Shown here piece by piece: positions 11,192 to 22,343 of a stretch of DNA of 64,000 bases. Numbering within the stretch: position 1 is the first letter of the stretch; the number at the start of each line of letters is the position of its first letter. The stretch is from contig JAPQWV010000333.1 of the NCBI GenBank assembly GCA_027422505.1, positions 434,001 through 498,000 of the forward strand. Reading direction: 5' to 3'. The notes under the pieces were generated by a model, which was not told the origin of the DNA, ran no database searches, and saw nothing but the letters and a program-made list of their open reading frames with translations. The stretch is from Craterostigma plantagineum (taxonomy: Eukaryota > Streptophyta > Magnoliopsida > Lamiales > Linderniaceae). Position numbers and translations under genes: made by a program.

Positions 11192-11540
11192 TTTTAGGTC
11201 CTAATTAATCAACTCTATGATCCTAGGCATGAATTCTAAAGGAATCGATAAGAATTGCGTAGATTGAGATTTCGATCGAAAACCTTCTTGGAGAGCTTTT
11301 GAGAGAAGCTCGAGTAGTGAGAGAAGATATTTTTGTTTCTCTCTCTAGAATCGAATTGCAAGGCTTTCGGATCAAATTCTAAAATCTTCTCTAGTAAGCT
11401 CATTCTTTACAAATGTATTTATACCAAACAAGCTTGGTATAAATAACAAATAAGTCCTAAACTAAGGACAAATACAATAAAAGCCCCAATCTACGAAGAT
11501 AGCTAATGAATCAAAGCACAATTAAAATTGATATTCCACA
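11192..11540 (-). repeat. 3' LTR of the copia element
   Basis: It is 349 bp. The first 87 bp match the 5' LTR remnant at 28942-29028 with about three mismatches, and 20 further bases (11283-11302) match 31676-31695. On plus it should start TGTTAGG but reads TTTTAGG, so the terminal dinucleotide has mutated; the other end is CCACA. A TATA-like stretch (TATTTATACC) lies near 11409. Confidence 0.88.
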
Positions 11541-13751
11541 TTCTCCCCCTTTGTGCATGATTTCTCTTCTGCACTATCTGTCCCCGTCGGGCATAGTACG
11601 ACCTACGCAAGCCCAGCACATGCTCAAAGTTCCTGAGCATGTTCCTTAGCTCCAGACGCTCCTCGATATCATCTAGTAGTTCCATTAGGAGCGGCTGTTC
11701 TCTCACGAACCGGTGGATTCTCAGCATCGTCTCTCTATTAATGCTTTCCAACCTCTGCTCTATATTTCTCCTGATGACCTCGAGCGTCCCATCACAGAAT
11801 TTGTGTCTCTCAGTCTTCAGCATCATCATAGTCTTCTTCACGATCGGATTGTTGTAGGTGACGCCTAGGACTGAGCTGATGTGCACGTGATTGTTGGGAA
11901 GCCCTTCGATCTCAGGTCCTTTGTTGAGTGGAGCGGTCATGTTGACCTTCTTCATGTTTCTCTCCAGAGTCATCTGAAGGTCGTGTGCGGCGAAGTACTT
12001 GACTTGGTGCATCATGAACCGGTAGAGTCTCTCGAGTCCTTCTTTCTTTACGAAGCCTTGAGGACCCTTGTACTTCTCTACGTAGAACTGGTAGAGACGA
12101 TACACCTCCTCGTAAGGAAGGTAGGGTAGGTCGCTCTCGCTGAGTTCGTCTCGAGTTCTGTCTACTCTCTCGATTAGATAGAACGGGAAGTCCTCCTTTG
12201 GCGCAGTAGACGCTTAGTAGCTGGCAGATGGGAGATAGACTCTTATAATGGTTTCTTGCTTGTGCTTTAGTCATCTTCATCCTCACATCCGGTCCGAGAT
12301 GGGTTAGCATCCAGAGATATGTCATTCTCTTTTGCTGCTCCCAGTGAGAATTCCCACTCAGCTCGAACTCGTTCGGCTCTTGACTTTGTCCGGTGACCTC
12401 CAAATATTTTAACGGACTTCTTCAAGGAAAGGTATCTCTATTCGAATATTTTCCCACGGCGTGTCGATCCGAACGATCCCTGGCATTTGTCTTGTGGGAG
12501 AAACCGCTCGTTGCGTGATCAGTTCTGAAAGCCCTGTGGGATCTTGTTCATGGTCTACACCTTTCTGAAGTTCGTCGTCTTCTATCAACACGAGGTCCAC
12601 CGAAGCTTGTTGTAAAATTTGTCGAACTTCCTTGAGCCGTTGTACTGGATGCTCCTCGGGCATATAATGGGTCGCCCACTGTCCTTCGAATATGAATTTG
12701 TCGAGAAACTCATGTGGATTGACGCCATATCCTGAAGGGCCCGGTTGATCTGGAGCTACAGAGGGAGTAGCTTGGGTTTGCGCCAGTGCTACGAGCATAG
12801 CTGCACTTGCTTCTTCTTCCGGAAGCAAGGGGCTTGTTAGAGTCGGTGGTGTGGGCGAAGGCGTCCTTAGGTGAAAGGATGGTGGGTCGATGTGGTAGAG
12901 TTGTGGTGCGGTGCGTGGTGTGGGTAGTTTGGGTGGTTTGTGTTTCACCTGCTCTAGCGCCTGTTTGCGTTGCGTCGGAGCCTTGTCCTTGGCCACTCGT
13001 AGATGTCCTTGGCCTCTTCTCCCCCTCATGATGATCCTGATCGTCAGGGTCGTCATGTCGTCGTTTGGAGTGAGAGATTTGGCCTCGGCACGTTTAGGTA
13101 GATGGCTCAGGATGGTCCACCAGTCGCCTATAGAGCGATTCCTCCTGAGGCGACCAGATGGTAAGACCAATGAGGCGGGCTAGAAGGATGTCGTGGATCT
13201 CGGCAATTGGGATGGTGTATGGGTTGATTAGGATGAATGAGTTTTGTAAAGGGTCGGTGGGGGTGGGTTGTGAGGTTGTGAGGTCGGCTTGTGCTGAAGT
13301 TGGCTCCGAGACGGGTGCTTTCCCTCAATCTTGACAGGACGTCTCGATTGTCGTACGCACGCTCTCCATATTTTGTCTTCTAAAGATTTGAATGCTGCGG
13401 AGAGAGCGGCCTTGAGGTGGCCTACAAAAGGGGTGGACGCCTCCGTAGATGGACCAAGACGACTGATGTCGTCTGTTGACAACCCTTGAGCAGACACCGG
13501 CTCCTCAGGCTCGCAGTCACTAGAGGTTGTGACTGTCCGAGACTTCCATCCAATCCTTGAGTTGAATCTATAAGATTCGCGTCTATGGATGTTGTGACAG
13601 GCTCAGATTGAACCTGTACATCAAACATTTCGATGTCAAGGCCGGTAGTAGTCGGAGTTGATATCTCGGCCAAGACGCTTGAAGCGATGACTGGTGTCAT
13701 GTCTGATGTGGTGGTGACGGTGGGAAAGAGAGACTCAAGTGGTATACTTAA
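11503..13751 (-). pseudogene. Copia extra 3' ORF, C-terminal part, broken
   Basis: This continues the frame at 13752-15083 through several frame changes: about 13700-13228, then 253 aa (13170-12409), then 163 aa (12403-11912), then 200 aa (12105-11503). The middle is Pro/Thr/Ser-rich. One segment reads LEDKIWRACVRQSRRPVKIE. The last 200 aa are charged and helical-looking (MLRIHRFVREQPLLMELLDD, IEERLELRNMLRNFEHVLGL), suggesting a coiled coil. The last codons run into the LTR. No membrane segment is evident, so although it sits where an env-like gene lies in some Sireviruses, it does not look like an envelope protein. Its function is unknown. Confidence 0.65.
11541..11552 (-). other. Copia polypurine tract
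   Basis: On minus, AAAGGGGGAGAA abuts the LTR start TGTGGAATATC. It primes plus-strand synthesis and confirms the minus orientation. Confidence 0.85.
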
Positions 13752-15083
13752 TCACCTTGGAGTCCTTCTTATAAGTCGGATCTCCTCATCTGACTCGGTG
13801 TCTGATGAGGTTGCCGTGTGAGGGGAAGTTTGAACTTGATCATCCTCACGGGCTTGTTCCGTCACCTGAGGCTCGTTGGGTTGAATCGTGGAGATCAGAG
13901 CCTCTGTTTCTGGCGTAGTTGCCAAAGTAGGTGAGTTGTGCCCCATTTCAGCTTCGGATTGTGCTTCTTGGTGAAGGACTTCCTCAAACGATCCTTGAAG
14001 CACACCAACATGAATGGGCACTTCCATTTGGAGCTCCTGATTCTGTTCTTCAGCTTCCATGTCAAGGGCCACTTCATCAATCATCATGACCTCAAGATCT
14101 GGTTGCTGAGTTTCTTGTACTGAGGGCTCCTGTTCAAGCTCCTGAGCCACTGCATTGATCATCGTGTCCTCAGGGCTTTGTTGTTGGTGATGGCTGACTG
14201 TGAAATCTGTCGGGGGCCCTCTGATCATCTGTTCCGTCAGATGATTCTCCCGGCAGTAGAGTTGGTAGACATCTCTCGAGGGGTCGGCGAGACGTAGCAA
14301 CTCGAACGATAGGGCTATTGACGGCTGGTCCAAGTCCGTTAGTTTTGGATTGTGGAAAAATTCAGCCGCGTGGTTGGTAATTCCCTCCAGGAGGTAGACG
14401 AGGAATGTTCTGCTCCCCATGTATTGTCGAATGATGACGGAGAACCACCGGGCGTATGGCACATTCTTTGAGCGTTTATTTTCCTTCTGCCTGATCTGCT
14501 CTCCATGTATTTCGCGAGAAGACGATTCCATGGAAAATCCTAAGAATGTTACCGTTGACTTTGTTGAAGCCTGCGTGCTTCGGGGATAGACATTTGTTGA
14601 TGATCCCATACAATGTCTTCCACGGATGAGGAATCCATTGCTCTGCATTTGTGCGAGTTTCGCGAGCGGCGGACGGTATCCCAGCTGAAGGAAGTCACGT
14701 ACTAGCTCCGCATCAGTTGGAAGGGGGTCGTAGTTCGGGTTGTAGGGGAGGTCGAGGATGAGACCGAAGTCATTCTTGTTCATATTTATGTGCCTCGTCC
14801 CTATCACCGTTGTGAAGCTGTATGCCCCTTCAATAACGTGGCTCTTGATCATCCCCCAAAATTGTTGAAGGTAGACCATAGGCACTGAGGCCGTCACCGT
14901 CAGAGCATGCCACAGGGGATGGCCTTGTAGTATAGACACCATAATCTCGTCAGGACACCGAAAGGACGTCATGTCGAGCTGGAAATTAGTGTCTTGTACA
15001 CTGAGGTACAAGGCCTTTTCGTAGATGTGATTGTACGTAGGATAGTGATCCATCTGAAAAAACAATTCATTAATGTAAACCAT
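13752..15083 (-). CDS. Copia extra 3' ORF, N-terminal part (443 aa, unknown function)
   Basis: This uninterrupted frame starts MVYINELFFQMDHY and ends in an acidic Gln/Glu-rich tail (VALDMEAEEQNQELQMEVPI). The N-terminal half looks globular and contains SILQGHPLWHALTVTASVP, MVYLQQFW and FGLILDLPYNPNYDPLPTDA. From memory, the YLQQFW context resembles hypothetical proteins next to copia polyproteins in eudicots, but I cannot name a domain. It lies 3.9 kb downstream of RNase H in the same orientation, separated from gag-pol by noncoding DNA, so it would need its own transcript or splicing. It is the longest open frame in the unit, and both copies keep it open at 443 codons. Confidence 0.65.
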   Translation of the reverse strand: MVYINELFFQMDHYPTYNHIYEKALYLSVQDTNFQLDMTSFRCPDEIMVSILQGHPLWHALTVTASVPMVYLQQFWGMIKSHVIEGAYSFTTVIGTRHINMNKNDFGLILDLPYNPNYDPLPTDAELVRDFLQLGYRPPLAKLAQMQSNGFLIRGRHCMGSSTNVYPRSTQASTKSTVTFLGFSMESSSREIHGEQIRQKENKRSKNVPYARWFSVIIRQYMGSRTFLVYLLEGITNHAAEFFHNPKLTDLDQPSIALSFELLRLADPSRDVYQLYCRENHLTEQMIRGPPTDFTVSHHQQQSPEDTMINAVAQELEQEPSVQETQQPDLEVMMIDEVALDMEAEEQNQELQMEVPIHVGVLQGSFEEVLHQEAQSEAEMGHNSPTLATTPETEALISTIQPNEPQVTEQAREDDQVQTSPHTATSSDTESDEEIRLIRRTPR

Positions 15084-15239
15084 TAATTTGAGATTTAAAT
15101 CGAGTCGAAATTAATCTTGAAGAGTATATGAATTGGCACATAGGTATACGAGAGTGAACATTGAAGATAATAATGACATTTCGACATATGTATATAAGTC
15201 ATATGAAGGTTTAGTCGAAAATTTTACTAAGTATTTATC

Positions 15240-16700
15240 ACCACAGTTCACTCCGTGAAGTTTTTCGCACGCAAAATTGAAATTTCAATTGTGTTCCTAA
15301 GTGCTGATTTCTAATTAACATCTCCGTTAATTTTTGCGATCGAAAATTTTATTCGCTAAGGCCAGCTACAGTGTAAAGGACTTAGGAAATCTTACTAAAT
15401 GTTGAACTTAACGTGTGATACTGTAGCCGAGAAATTTTAAAATCGAGAAAAACTTTCGTGTAATATCATGATCGAGAAAATCAATTTCCGCGTAAATTTA
15501 CGATCGAGAAATTTTTCGCGCGTGAATAAAATTTTTCGTCGTGAAAGTTATCGAGCGCGAAAGTATTTCGATTTCAAAATAGTTTTTCGCTATGGAATTT
15601 TACGATCGAGAAAATTGACAGCGAGAAACTTGGTGACTTGCCGAGAAAATTTTGGATCAATGAAAATCATTACTGTGGAAGTTTGCTATCGAGAATTCTA
15701 TCATCGAAAATTGACTTTTTCGCTGCTAAATTTACGACCGAGTACAAAATTTAAATCGAAATTACTGTTTGAGATTAAGTTTTGCGCTCGAAACTTATTT
15801 TGCATCTGTTTGATCTATTTCGTTCAGTAATCTTTTCTCTCGCGTAAAATCCAAATTCAAATTCTCGATTGTAATTTTTTTAATCTACGTTATCTTTCTT
15901 AACAACAAAAAAAATTTATCGATCGAAAAACTTTTACAGTGCAAACAATAGATTAATTGAAATTCAACTGACACTGTTTGCGAGCGAAAAAGTACTTCGA
16001 CGCGTTCAAAAGGTAAAATTCCAGTTTCGTTGTTCTTTCAATCAAACTCAAATAACGCAGAAGCTTATCACAATCTACCACAAAACGATCAAGAGACTTC
16101 GAAACTATCTTAATATGCAGATTTTAACCTAGATTATACTTAGATATTGGACTAAAATATTGCAAATAAGCTTTCGAGTTCTCAGAATATGAACAGTCGA
16201 AAAATGAACATAGAATCAAGCGAAATGTTTTAAGTACAGATGCACATGAAGTTTAAACACACGATAATCCCTACAAGAAGTCAATTCTACCTTCTAAAGA
16301 CGAAAATCAGAGGAAAAATCAAAAGACTTGAAGAGTTTTGCGTTCGTCTTTTCAGATAAAAAGTTTTTCGCACGAGATTTTTGACTGTTGAATTTTGCGA
16401 TCGAAGGTTTTAGCGTGTATTTAGGAATTTTCATCTTCAAGCATTAAGTACTTTAATGGGCTAATTAGACGTTTTCGACACTTAAGAATTTCTAGGCCTG
16501 TTACTATTTGCGATCGAGAAACTTACGATCGAGAAATTTCCTATGGTTATTGTTTAATTTTCCTCGCGACAAATTTCGATCGAGAAATTTCATTTGGTTC
16601 CTGTTTAATTTTCGCTCGTTAGTATGCAAACGAAATATACAACTTGGTCCCAAATAAATTTTCGCTCGAGAATCTGTAAGAGAAAATTACGAATTTTGCC
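15240..16700. repeat. GATCGAGAAA / TTTTCGCGCG-type motif block
   Basis: GATCGAGAAA, mostly within CGATCGAGAAA, recurs near 15471, 15502, 15603, 16514, 16529 and 16578, among many CGAGAAA and TTTTTCGC variants. A second block of the same motifs lies in the leader of the same element at about 25540-26030. Both are noncoding. Confidence 0.75.
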
Positions 16701-17157
16701 TAAATTTCTCGATAGCAACGTTCTCTGTGTTTTCATATTGATCCAAAGTTTTCGAGTAAATCACATAATTGCTCCCTCTATGTATGAAAATAAATGCAAT
16801 TAACTCCCTGTAATTCTGGTTGATGACATATGGCTCCGTCTTCACATTTTATAAATCTGCAAGGCTTAAAGCAACAGATGTCGAAAATACTAGAGTTAAT
16901 TTTGGAAGCAATTATTTTTATTTTATTTGATTCCCCTTGAAAAATTTTTGAGATAAATTGGTTAAAATCAAATTCATAAAACACGTTGACGATCCAAATA
17001 TTTAACCAACCAAAATTTAAACCAGCACCAAATCCTGTAAATTCGTGAAATCCTTCTCATTGAGGTTCGTGGTACGGGAAAATTTAGATCGATTTCTGCA
17101 ATACTTAGAGAAGAATCAACAAAAATATTTGGAGCTCAAGATATAAATTTTGTAAAT

Positions 17158-17170
17158 GCTCCCCCTCAAA
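17158..17170 (-). other. Internal polypurine-like tract
   Basis: On minus this reads TTTGAGGGGGAGC, similar to the tract next to the 3' LTR but about 5.6 kb upstream of it. Repeated polypurine tracts near the 3' end are known in Sireviruses. Confidence 0.5.
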
Positions 17171-17388
17171 TAATGCATCTCAATTGATTCATCTAATAAG
17201 CATATAAATCAATCAAAGAGACACTTATTAAAAACACGCGATTTATCAAGATTAGCCTAGATACATGTTCCCCTATACATGTAACTGTGATTTCGCGCAA
17301 GGGTATGAGCAAGAACAAATATTCGCATTTTTATCAATTCAATTCGAATGCAAATATCTAGTGCATGTCAAAATGTGCGATTAAAACT

Positions 17389-17411
17389 ATATTATTATTA
17401 TTATTATTATT
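17389..17411. repeat. (ATT)n microsatellite
   Basis: About seven ATT units, with more interrupted ATTA-type repeats just downstream. Confidence 0.9.
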
Positions 17412-17922
17412 TCGCATGTATATTAATATTATTAATACTATGGGGTCGGATTATTTTGCTACGATCATTGTCACGCCTAAAAATTCATACGACGGTTGAA
17501 AGATTAAATACCGTCAAGTCATGTCAGTAAACTAAAGTCCTAGGTTCAAAGAATGATCCATTTCGACAACTCTCACTAGGTTCGCTCTAGCACTCTTTTA
17601 ATTTTTTTCTAGGGATTTAATATTTATATCGCTCAAGTCAACACATGTCATATTAAGTCAAAATACATGTGATCGAGGCGCTTTCAATCATTTTGCCTTT
17701 GCAAGAGACCGTCGATTTGGAATCAAAGGGACTTTGAGGGATTTTAATTTGGCTCTGACTTTGAAGGGAACGATAATGTTTGGGATTTATGTCATCTTCC
17801 GTTTCTTTGTCGTCTCCTTTTCTCCGGCATTTTTCTCTTTCGTCTTTTCATTCTCGTCCTTTATTTTTTTCATATTCGTCTACACTTGCTCAAGCTGAAG
17901 CTCCGCTTCTCTACGAGGCTGA

Positions 17923-18178
17923 GAGATTGTCTAGAGCGAAGTTCTTCTTGTTCGTTCTCGGGCCGATACCATGCTCCTTTTCTCTTATTCCCTGGAGAGG
18001 TTTCAGAGATTATCGATTTGAAGAAGTTCATGGTTATGGAATTCGAACCCAAGGCCGTGCTCCTCTTCTCGTTGTCTCGATATAAGACCGGATTATCGTT
18101 GGAGAAGTTCACTTCTAGGCGCTCTTCTTTCCAGCCGTTCTGACGAGTGTACGAGATTATCTATGGAAAAGTTCACAG
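17923..18178. repeat. Four degenerate GATTATCNNTNGARAAGTTC units
   Basis: GATTGT/GATTAT followed by GAAGTTC or GAAAAGTTCA starts at 17925, 18008, 18091 and 18155, giving spacings of 83, 83 and 64 bp. The intervening sequence is poorly conserved, so this looks like an old, decayed tandem repeat in the spacer. Confidence 0.55.
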
Positions 18179-18323
18179 CAAGATCCATGCCTCCGTCTTA
18201 AATGTTTTGAGAGTGTCATAGTTGAGAAAGCAGGTTCTTTTGATCTGTTTGTTGTGCGTTGAGCACTCCTCGTGTGCGTTTTTCTTCTTTCTTTTGTCAT
18301 CTTTTTCTTTGTCGTCTAGTTAT

Positions 18324-18341
18324 TCTCCCCCTCCTTTTCTT
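18324..18341 (-). other. Second internal polypurine-like tract
   Basis: On minus this reads AAGAAAAGGAGGGGGAGA, a purine-only run of 18 bases, 0.65 kb downstream of the RNase H end. Confidence 0.5.
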
Positions 18342-18821
18342 GATTGAATATCTCGTCCAAATCATTAAATCGTCGGTTGAAGGCATAAAGGGGTTTTCAA
18401 TTGAAGAAAATGAATTTAGAGAAAGCTCAAAATGGATGACTAAAGGTAATGTTAAAGGAATGAAAATTTATATTTGGCCAAGTGAGGAATTTCCTAAGTG
18501 CCCTAATCATTTTCGGAACAATCTATTACACGGCAAGTATGAGGCCGAGAATCACAAGTGAATGACAAGCAATTAATGTGTGACTCACTCTAGAAAAGAT
18601 CCGACGAGAGTAATAGAAAGGCTAGAATCATCACTTATATGAAGTGGTTTTGTGTCTTAGTGGAACAAACTCAATACCTAAGAAACACAAGAATGCGACT
18701 TAAACTGACAAAACTTAAGCAAGCAATCAGTCTCATATCAGTGAACTCTATTCGTGATGTAGATCGAGCATCCTAAAGATATCGTCATACACCTAATATT
18801 ATACTTATATGTATACATATA

Positions 18822-18880
18822 TGTGTTTTATTTATTTATATATTTTTTATTTTTTATTTTTTTATTTTTTATTTTTTAAA
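18822..18880. repeat. T-rich (TTTTTTA)n low-complexity run
   Basis: Runs of T interrupted by A. Unit lengths differ between the two 34-kb copies, as expected for slippage or read error. Confidence 0.9.
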
Positions 18881-18993
18881 TGAAAAATTTCACACACGAT
18901 ATAACATTTGTTAAGTATAGAAAACACATAGCATAGAATACGTGAAAGCACATAGGATCACATCATGCACAAATCACGGAAGGTTCAACATGC

Positions 18994-19449
18994 CTAATTT
19001 CCCGACAAGGAATTGGAACCATTTTTCGTCCAAAGCCTTGGTGAAAATGTAGGTAGTTGATGTTCCGTGTTCACAAAATACATGTCAATCGTGCCTTTTT
19101 CTATGTGATCTTTCATGAAGTGATATCGTATGTATGTTTTTTGTGCGGGAGTGGTGAACAGGATTACATGTAATCGCAATGGCACTTTGGCTATCGCTAT
19201 AAATGGGTATATTATTTAGATTGTACCCATAATCGCGAAGCTGAGTCCGCATCCATAGCATTTGCGAGCAACAGCTGGCAGCCGCGACGTATTCTGCCTC
19301 TTCGTCGATGTTGAGATGCAGTTCTGCTTTTTGGATGACCAGCAGACTAGTTTTTCGCCTAAAAATTGAGTGCCACCAGATGTGCTTTTCCTGTCCATTC
19401 GGCAACCTGCGTAGTCAGTGTCAGTATAGCCAATTAATTTGAAATTTGT
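18994..19449 (-). pseudogene. Copia RNase H domain, broken
   Basis: This domain degrades the RNA strand during reverse transcription. In one frame are DRKSTSGGTQFLGEKLVCWS and SKKQNCISTST. After a frameshift come EEAEYVAAASCCSQMLWMRT, YSDSQSAIAI and HHSRTKNI. The usual D-E-D set is visible as GYADxDxAGCRMDRKST-type, EAEYVAA and DSQSA positions, although the first lies in a frame-broken stretch near 19410. It is followed by the 3.9-kb spacer. Confidence 0.88.
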
Positions 19450-20639
19450 TCATTTAGGATACCATAGTCCTAAGGTGGAGGTGCCCTTAAGGTAACACAG
19501 AATTCGCTTCACCGCAAGCATGTGAGATTCTTTGGGATCGGCTTGAAAACGGGCACATAGATATGTGACAAACATGATGTCTGGCCGGCTAGAGGTGAGA
19601 TAAAGAAGAGAGCCGATGATGATGCGATATAATGTAATGTCGACCGCTTTTCCTGTGGGATCGGCATCCAACTTGCAGCTTGTGGACATGGGAGTGCTGA
19701 GTGGCTTGCTCTGATTTTGATGGAATTTCTTCAAGATGTCCTTGATGTATTTAGTCTGACTGATGAACATCCCATCATCGAGCTGCCTTACTTGAAGTCC
19801 TAAGAAGAACTGCATCTCTCCCATGTGGCTCATTTCAAATTTGCTCTTCTTCAATTCTCCAAATCTCTTGCATAGCCGTGGATTTGTTGATCCGAATATG
19901 ATGTCATCTACATAGACTTGGACGACCATCAAATCATTGTCTTGCCATTTTATGAAGAGGGCCGTATCGATCGTTCCTCAGATAAAGCCAGATTTTACGA
20001 GGAAAACGCTCAATACGTCATACCAAGCGCGTGGAGCTTGTTTCACTCTGTAGAGAGCTTTGTCCCACCGATAGACGTGATCGGGATGTTTTTGATCAAT
20101 GAAGCCTTCTGGCTGAGCGACGTAGACTTCCTCTTTTAGCACGCCATTGAGAAAGGCGGTCTTTACATTCATTTGGTAGACTTTGAAGTCTTTATGAGCC
20201 GCATAAGCCAGGAAGAGACGAATGGCTTCGATTCGGGCAACAGGAGCATATGTCTCGTTGTAGTCAATTCCTTCCTGTTGGTTATAGCCCTTCGCAACCA
20301 ATCTAGCTTTGTTCCTAATCACTTCGCCATCTTCATTCTTTTTGTTTTTAAATATCCATTTCATTCCGATGATTGTTTTCCCATGCAGACGGGATACTAG
20401 GGTCCACCCTTGAAGACGCTCAAATTGGTTGATTTCATCTTGCATTGCTATCACCCAATCCGGGTCTTTAGTGCGTCTGCTACCTTAGTTGGCTCATTTT
20501 GGCTTAAGAAGCAGCTGAATAAACTGTGTTGATGACGTGTCTGTACTCTACGTGAAGGATCACCAATAATCTGATCAACCGGATGTGCTCGAGTCCATTT
20601 TCGCTCATGGGGTAGTGCAGAGCTAGACACATAGATCAT
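19450..20639 (-). pseudogene. Copia reverse transcriptase (RVT_2), broken
   Basis: The entry segment ([36 protein letters not shown]) is followed by a frameshift near 20451. The fingers and palm then run [59 protein letters not shown] and [16 protein letters not shown] second frameshift near 19960 precedes the active site VYVDDIIFGSTN at about 19920, then MGEMQFFLGLQVRQ and YLTSSRPDIMFV. In this copy the usual Leu of [11 protein letters not shown] is Val and a Tyr near the segment end is Ser; the second copy has the usual residues. Confidence 0.93.
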
Positions 20640-21865
20640 TTGAGGACTGAGACTTCCAATGATTTCAGATTCGTCAGGAGATAGAGGTAAGTCAGATTCA
20701 GCATTTGGATTGAGTGATTCTGTAGAGACTTCCTCATTACTATTGTAGGTTCGTCATTGATCTGTGGTAATTCTGAATGGGGTGAGGTAGGGACATTTGA
20801 AGAGCTCGGTATACTGGCCTCGTCGAGTGGGGGTTCCACTAACGGTGTTGCTATAATGTTTTCTGACCGATATACGGGCTCAAAGAGAGAGTCCAAATCT
20901 TCCAACGCAAGTTTCAGTGCTTCTTCAGACGTTGAATCTGGAGTTGTTGCCATCTTCTGTTGGTTTTGTGCCAACACACCAGTGTATACGGGTTCTAAAA
21001 TGTCGTATTCAGAAGCCATCGGGTTTGGTACGGGTCCTGAACTGAGGTGTGCAGGAGCCATCTCTGCCACTTCGTGGAAAGTGACGTTGTAGCTTTCTTT
21101 GATTGATCGGTTGGACTTGATGTAAACTCGATATGCCTTTGACGTTGATGAATACCCAACGAGTGTGGCTTCGAATGCTTTAGGGTCGAACTTAGCACGT
21201 TGCTATCTGTCATTCGCCACAAAGCACTTGCACCCGAAGACCTTGAAGAATGATATATTGGGTACTCGCTTGTTTATTATTTCGTACGGAGTTTGTTAAA
21301 GCGCTTGTGAACCACCGTCCTGTTCTGAGTGAAACAGGTGGTATTTACTGCTTCAGCCCATAGAAGTGTGGGAGGTCCGAATGAATCAGCATTGTATGTG
21401 TGGCCTCTACTAGAGTCCTGTTTTTCCTTTCAACAACCCCGTTCTGTTGAGGGGTCTTGGCGGCCGAGAATTGCTGATTAATGCCAAGTTTTTGACAAAA
21501 GTCACTGAGATACTTGTTTTTGAACTCAGTGCCATTGTCCGTTCGGATGACTTGGATGGATAATTGCAGCAAATTCTGAGTAGTGTTCACGAAATTAACT
21601 ATCAAGTCCCCTGTCTCATCTTTAGTTCGGAGGAACATCGTCCATGTGTAGCGGGAGTAATCATCAACGATAACTAGTACGTACTTCCGCCCACTAAACT
21701 CTGTGTCTGCATAGGTCCACAGAGATCCATATGTAGCAATTCCAAAGGACGTGAAGTGGAGACAACTAGTTTAACATGATGAGATGCTCGCTTCATTTTT
21801 CCTAATTGACATGTCGAACACTTATGCTCTTTTTGTAGACTAATTGTTGGTAGATCGTGAACCAA
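20640..21865 (-). pseudogene. Copia GAG-pre-integrase and integrase, broken
   Basis: This joins element DNA to the host chromosome. HKCSTCQLGKMKRASH is the end of the zinc-binding HHCC region, followed by LLHMDLCGPMQT with the first catalytic Asp. After a break come IQVIRTDNGTEFKN with the second Asp and TPQQNGVVERKNRTLVE with the catalytic Glu. Downstream are the FGCKCFVAND, EATLVGYSSTSKAYRVY and ESYNVTFHE blocks and an acidic linker to RT. In this copy a one-base loss near 21295 and a TAG near 21203 cut the frame that is open over 226 codons in the second copy. Confidence 0.93.
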
Positions 21866-22337
21866 CTTTTTCGTTGATAGTCGTTGAAGAGCTTTGATGT
21901 TTTAGATGAGACACACGTTGATGCCATAACCTGTTCCTCTGAATTGTAATCTGGGAGATGAGGCAAACAGTTGTCGTAGTCCGCACAGACGTTAGATTGA
22001 TCGTGTAAATATTAGATTTCCGAAGTCCTTGCAGGAGTTCTTTGTTCTGACTGTCCAATATTCTGCACCGGTCAGCATGAAAGACCACCTGGAAGCCTTT
22101 GTCACAGAATTGGCCTATACCGAACAAGTTATGGCGGTGACCTTCGACGTAAGAGACATCTTTTATCGTCAGATTTTCCAGAATGATGTTCCCAACTCCT
22201 AGTATGGGGGCTGAGTCGTTATTTCCGAATCTGACTTTTCCATTCAGTCGGTCCTTGTAGTTGCTCAGCAGCTCTTGTATTCCTGTCATGTGTGTGGAGC
22301 AACCAGAGTCGAGGTACCACACATGATGAATCTGCAA
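21840..22337 (-). pseudogene. Copia aspartic protease
   Basis: It cleaves the polyprotein. WYLDSGCSTHMTG holds the catalytic Asp in the copia form DSGCS, followed by VRFGNNDSAPILGVGNI, LTIKDVSYVEGHRHNLFGIG and the start of the pre-integrase region (LWHQRVSHL). The domain is complete over about 165 aa but has no intact frame upstream or downstream, so it could not be released from a polyprotein. Confidence 0.92.
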
Positions 22338-22343
22338 AAATAA

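Larger units (their letters stand above)
15084..18993 (-). other. Noncoding spacer of the copia element between pol and 3' ORF
   Basis: This is 3.9 kb of AT-rich DNA without a credible gene. It holds a GATCGAGAAA-type motif block, two purine tracts on minus, an (ATT)n run, a weak repeat of about 83 bp and a T-rich run. Plus-strand frames of up to 120 aa in it show no family and are composition artefacts. Confidence 0.75.

Noticed and set aside
11503..15083. Envelope glycoprotein call for the extra 3' ORF
   Set aside because: No signal peptide, membrane segment or cleavage site is visible; only its position resembles env-like genes.
17780..18143. Plus-strand frames of 85-101 aa in the copia spacer
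   Set aside because: Frames overlap, composition is pyrimidine-rich, and the decayed 83-bp repeat explains the openness.
20757..21092. Plus-strand frames of 60-111 aa antisense to copia gag-pol (also 22372-22557, 24101-24712, 12807-13183)
   Set aside because: They are shadows of the minus-strand coding regions and lack motifs.
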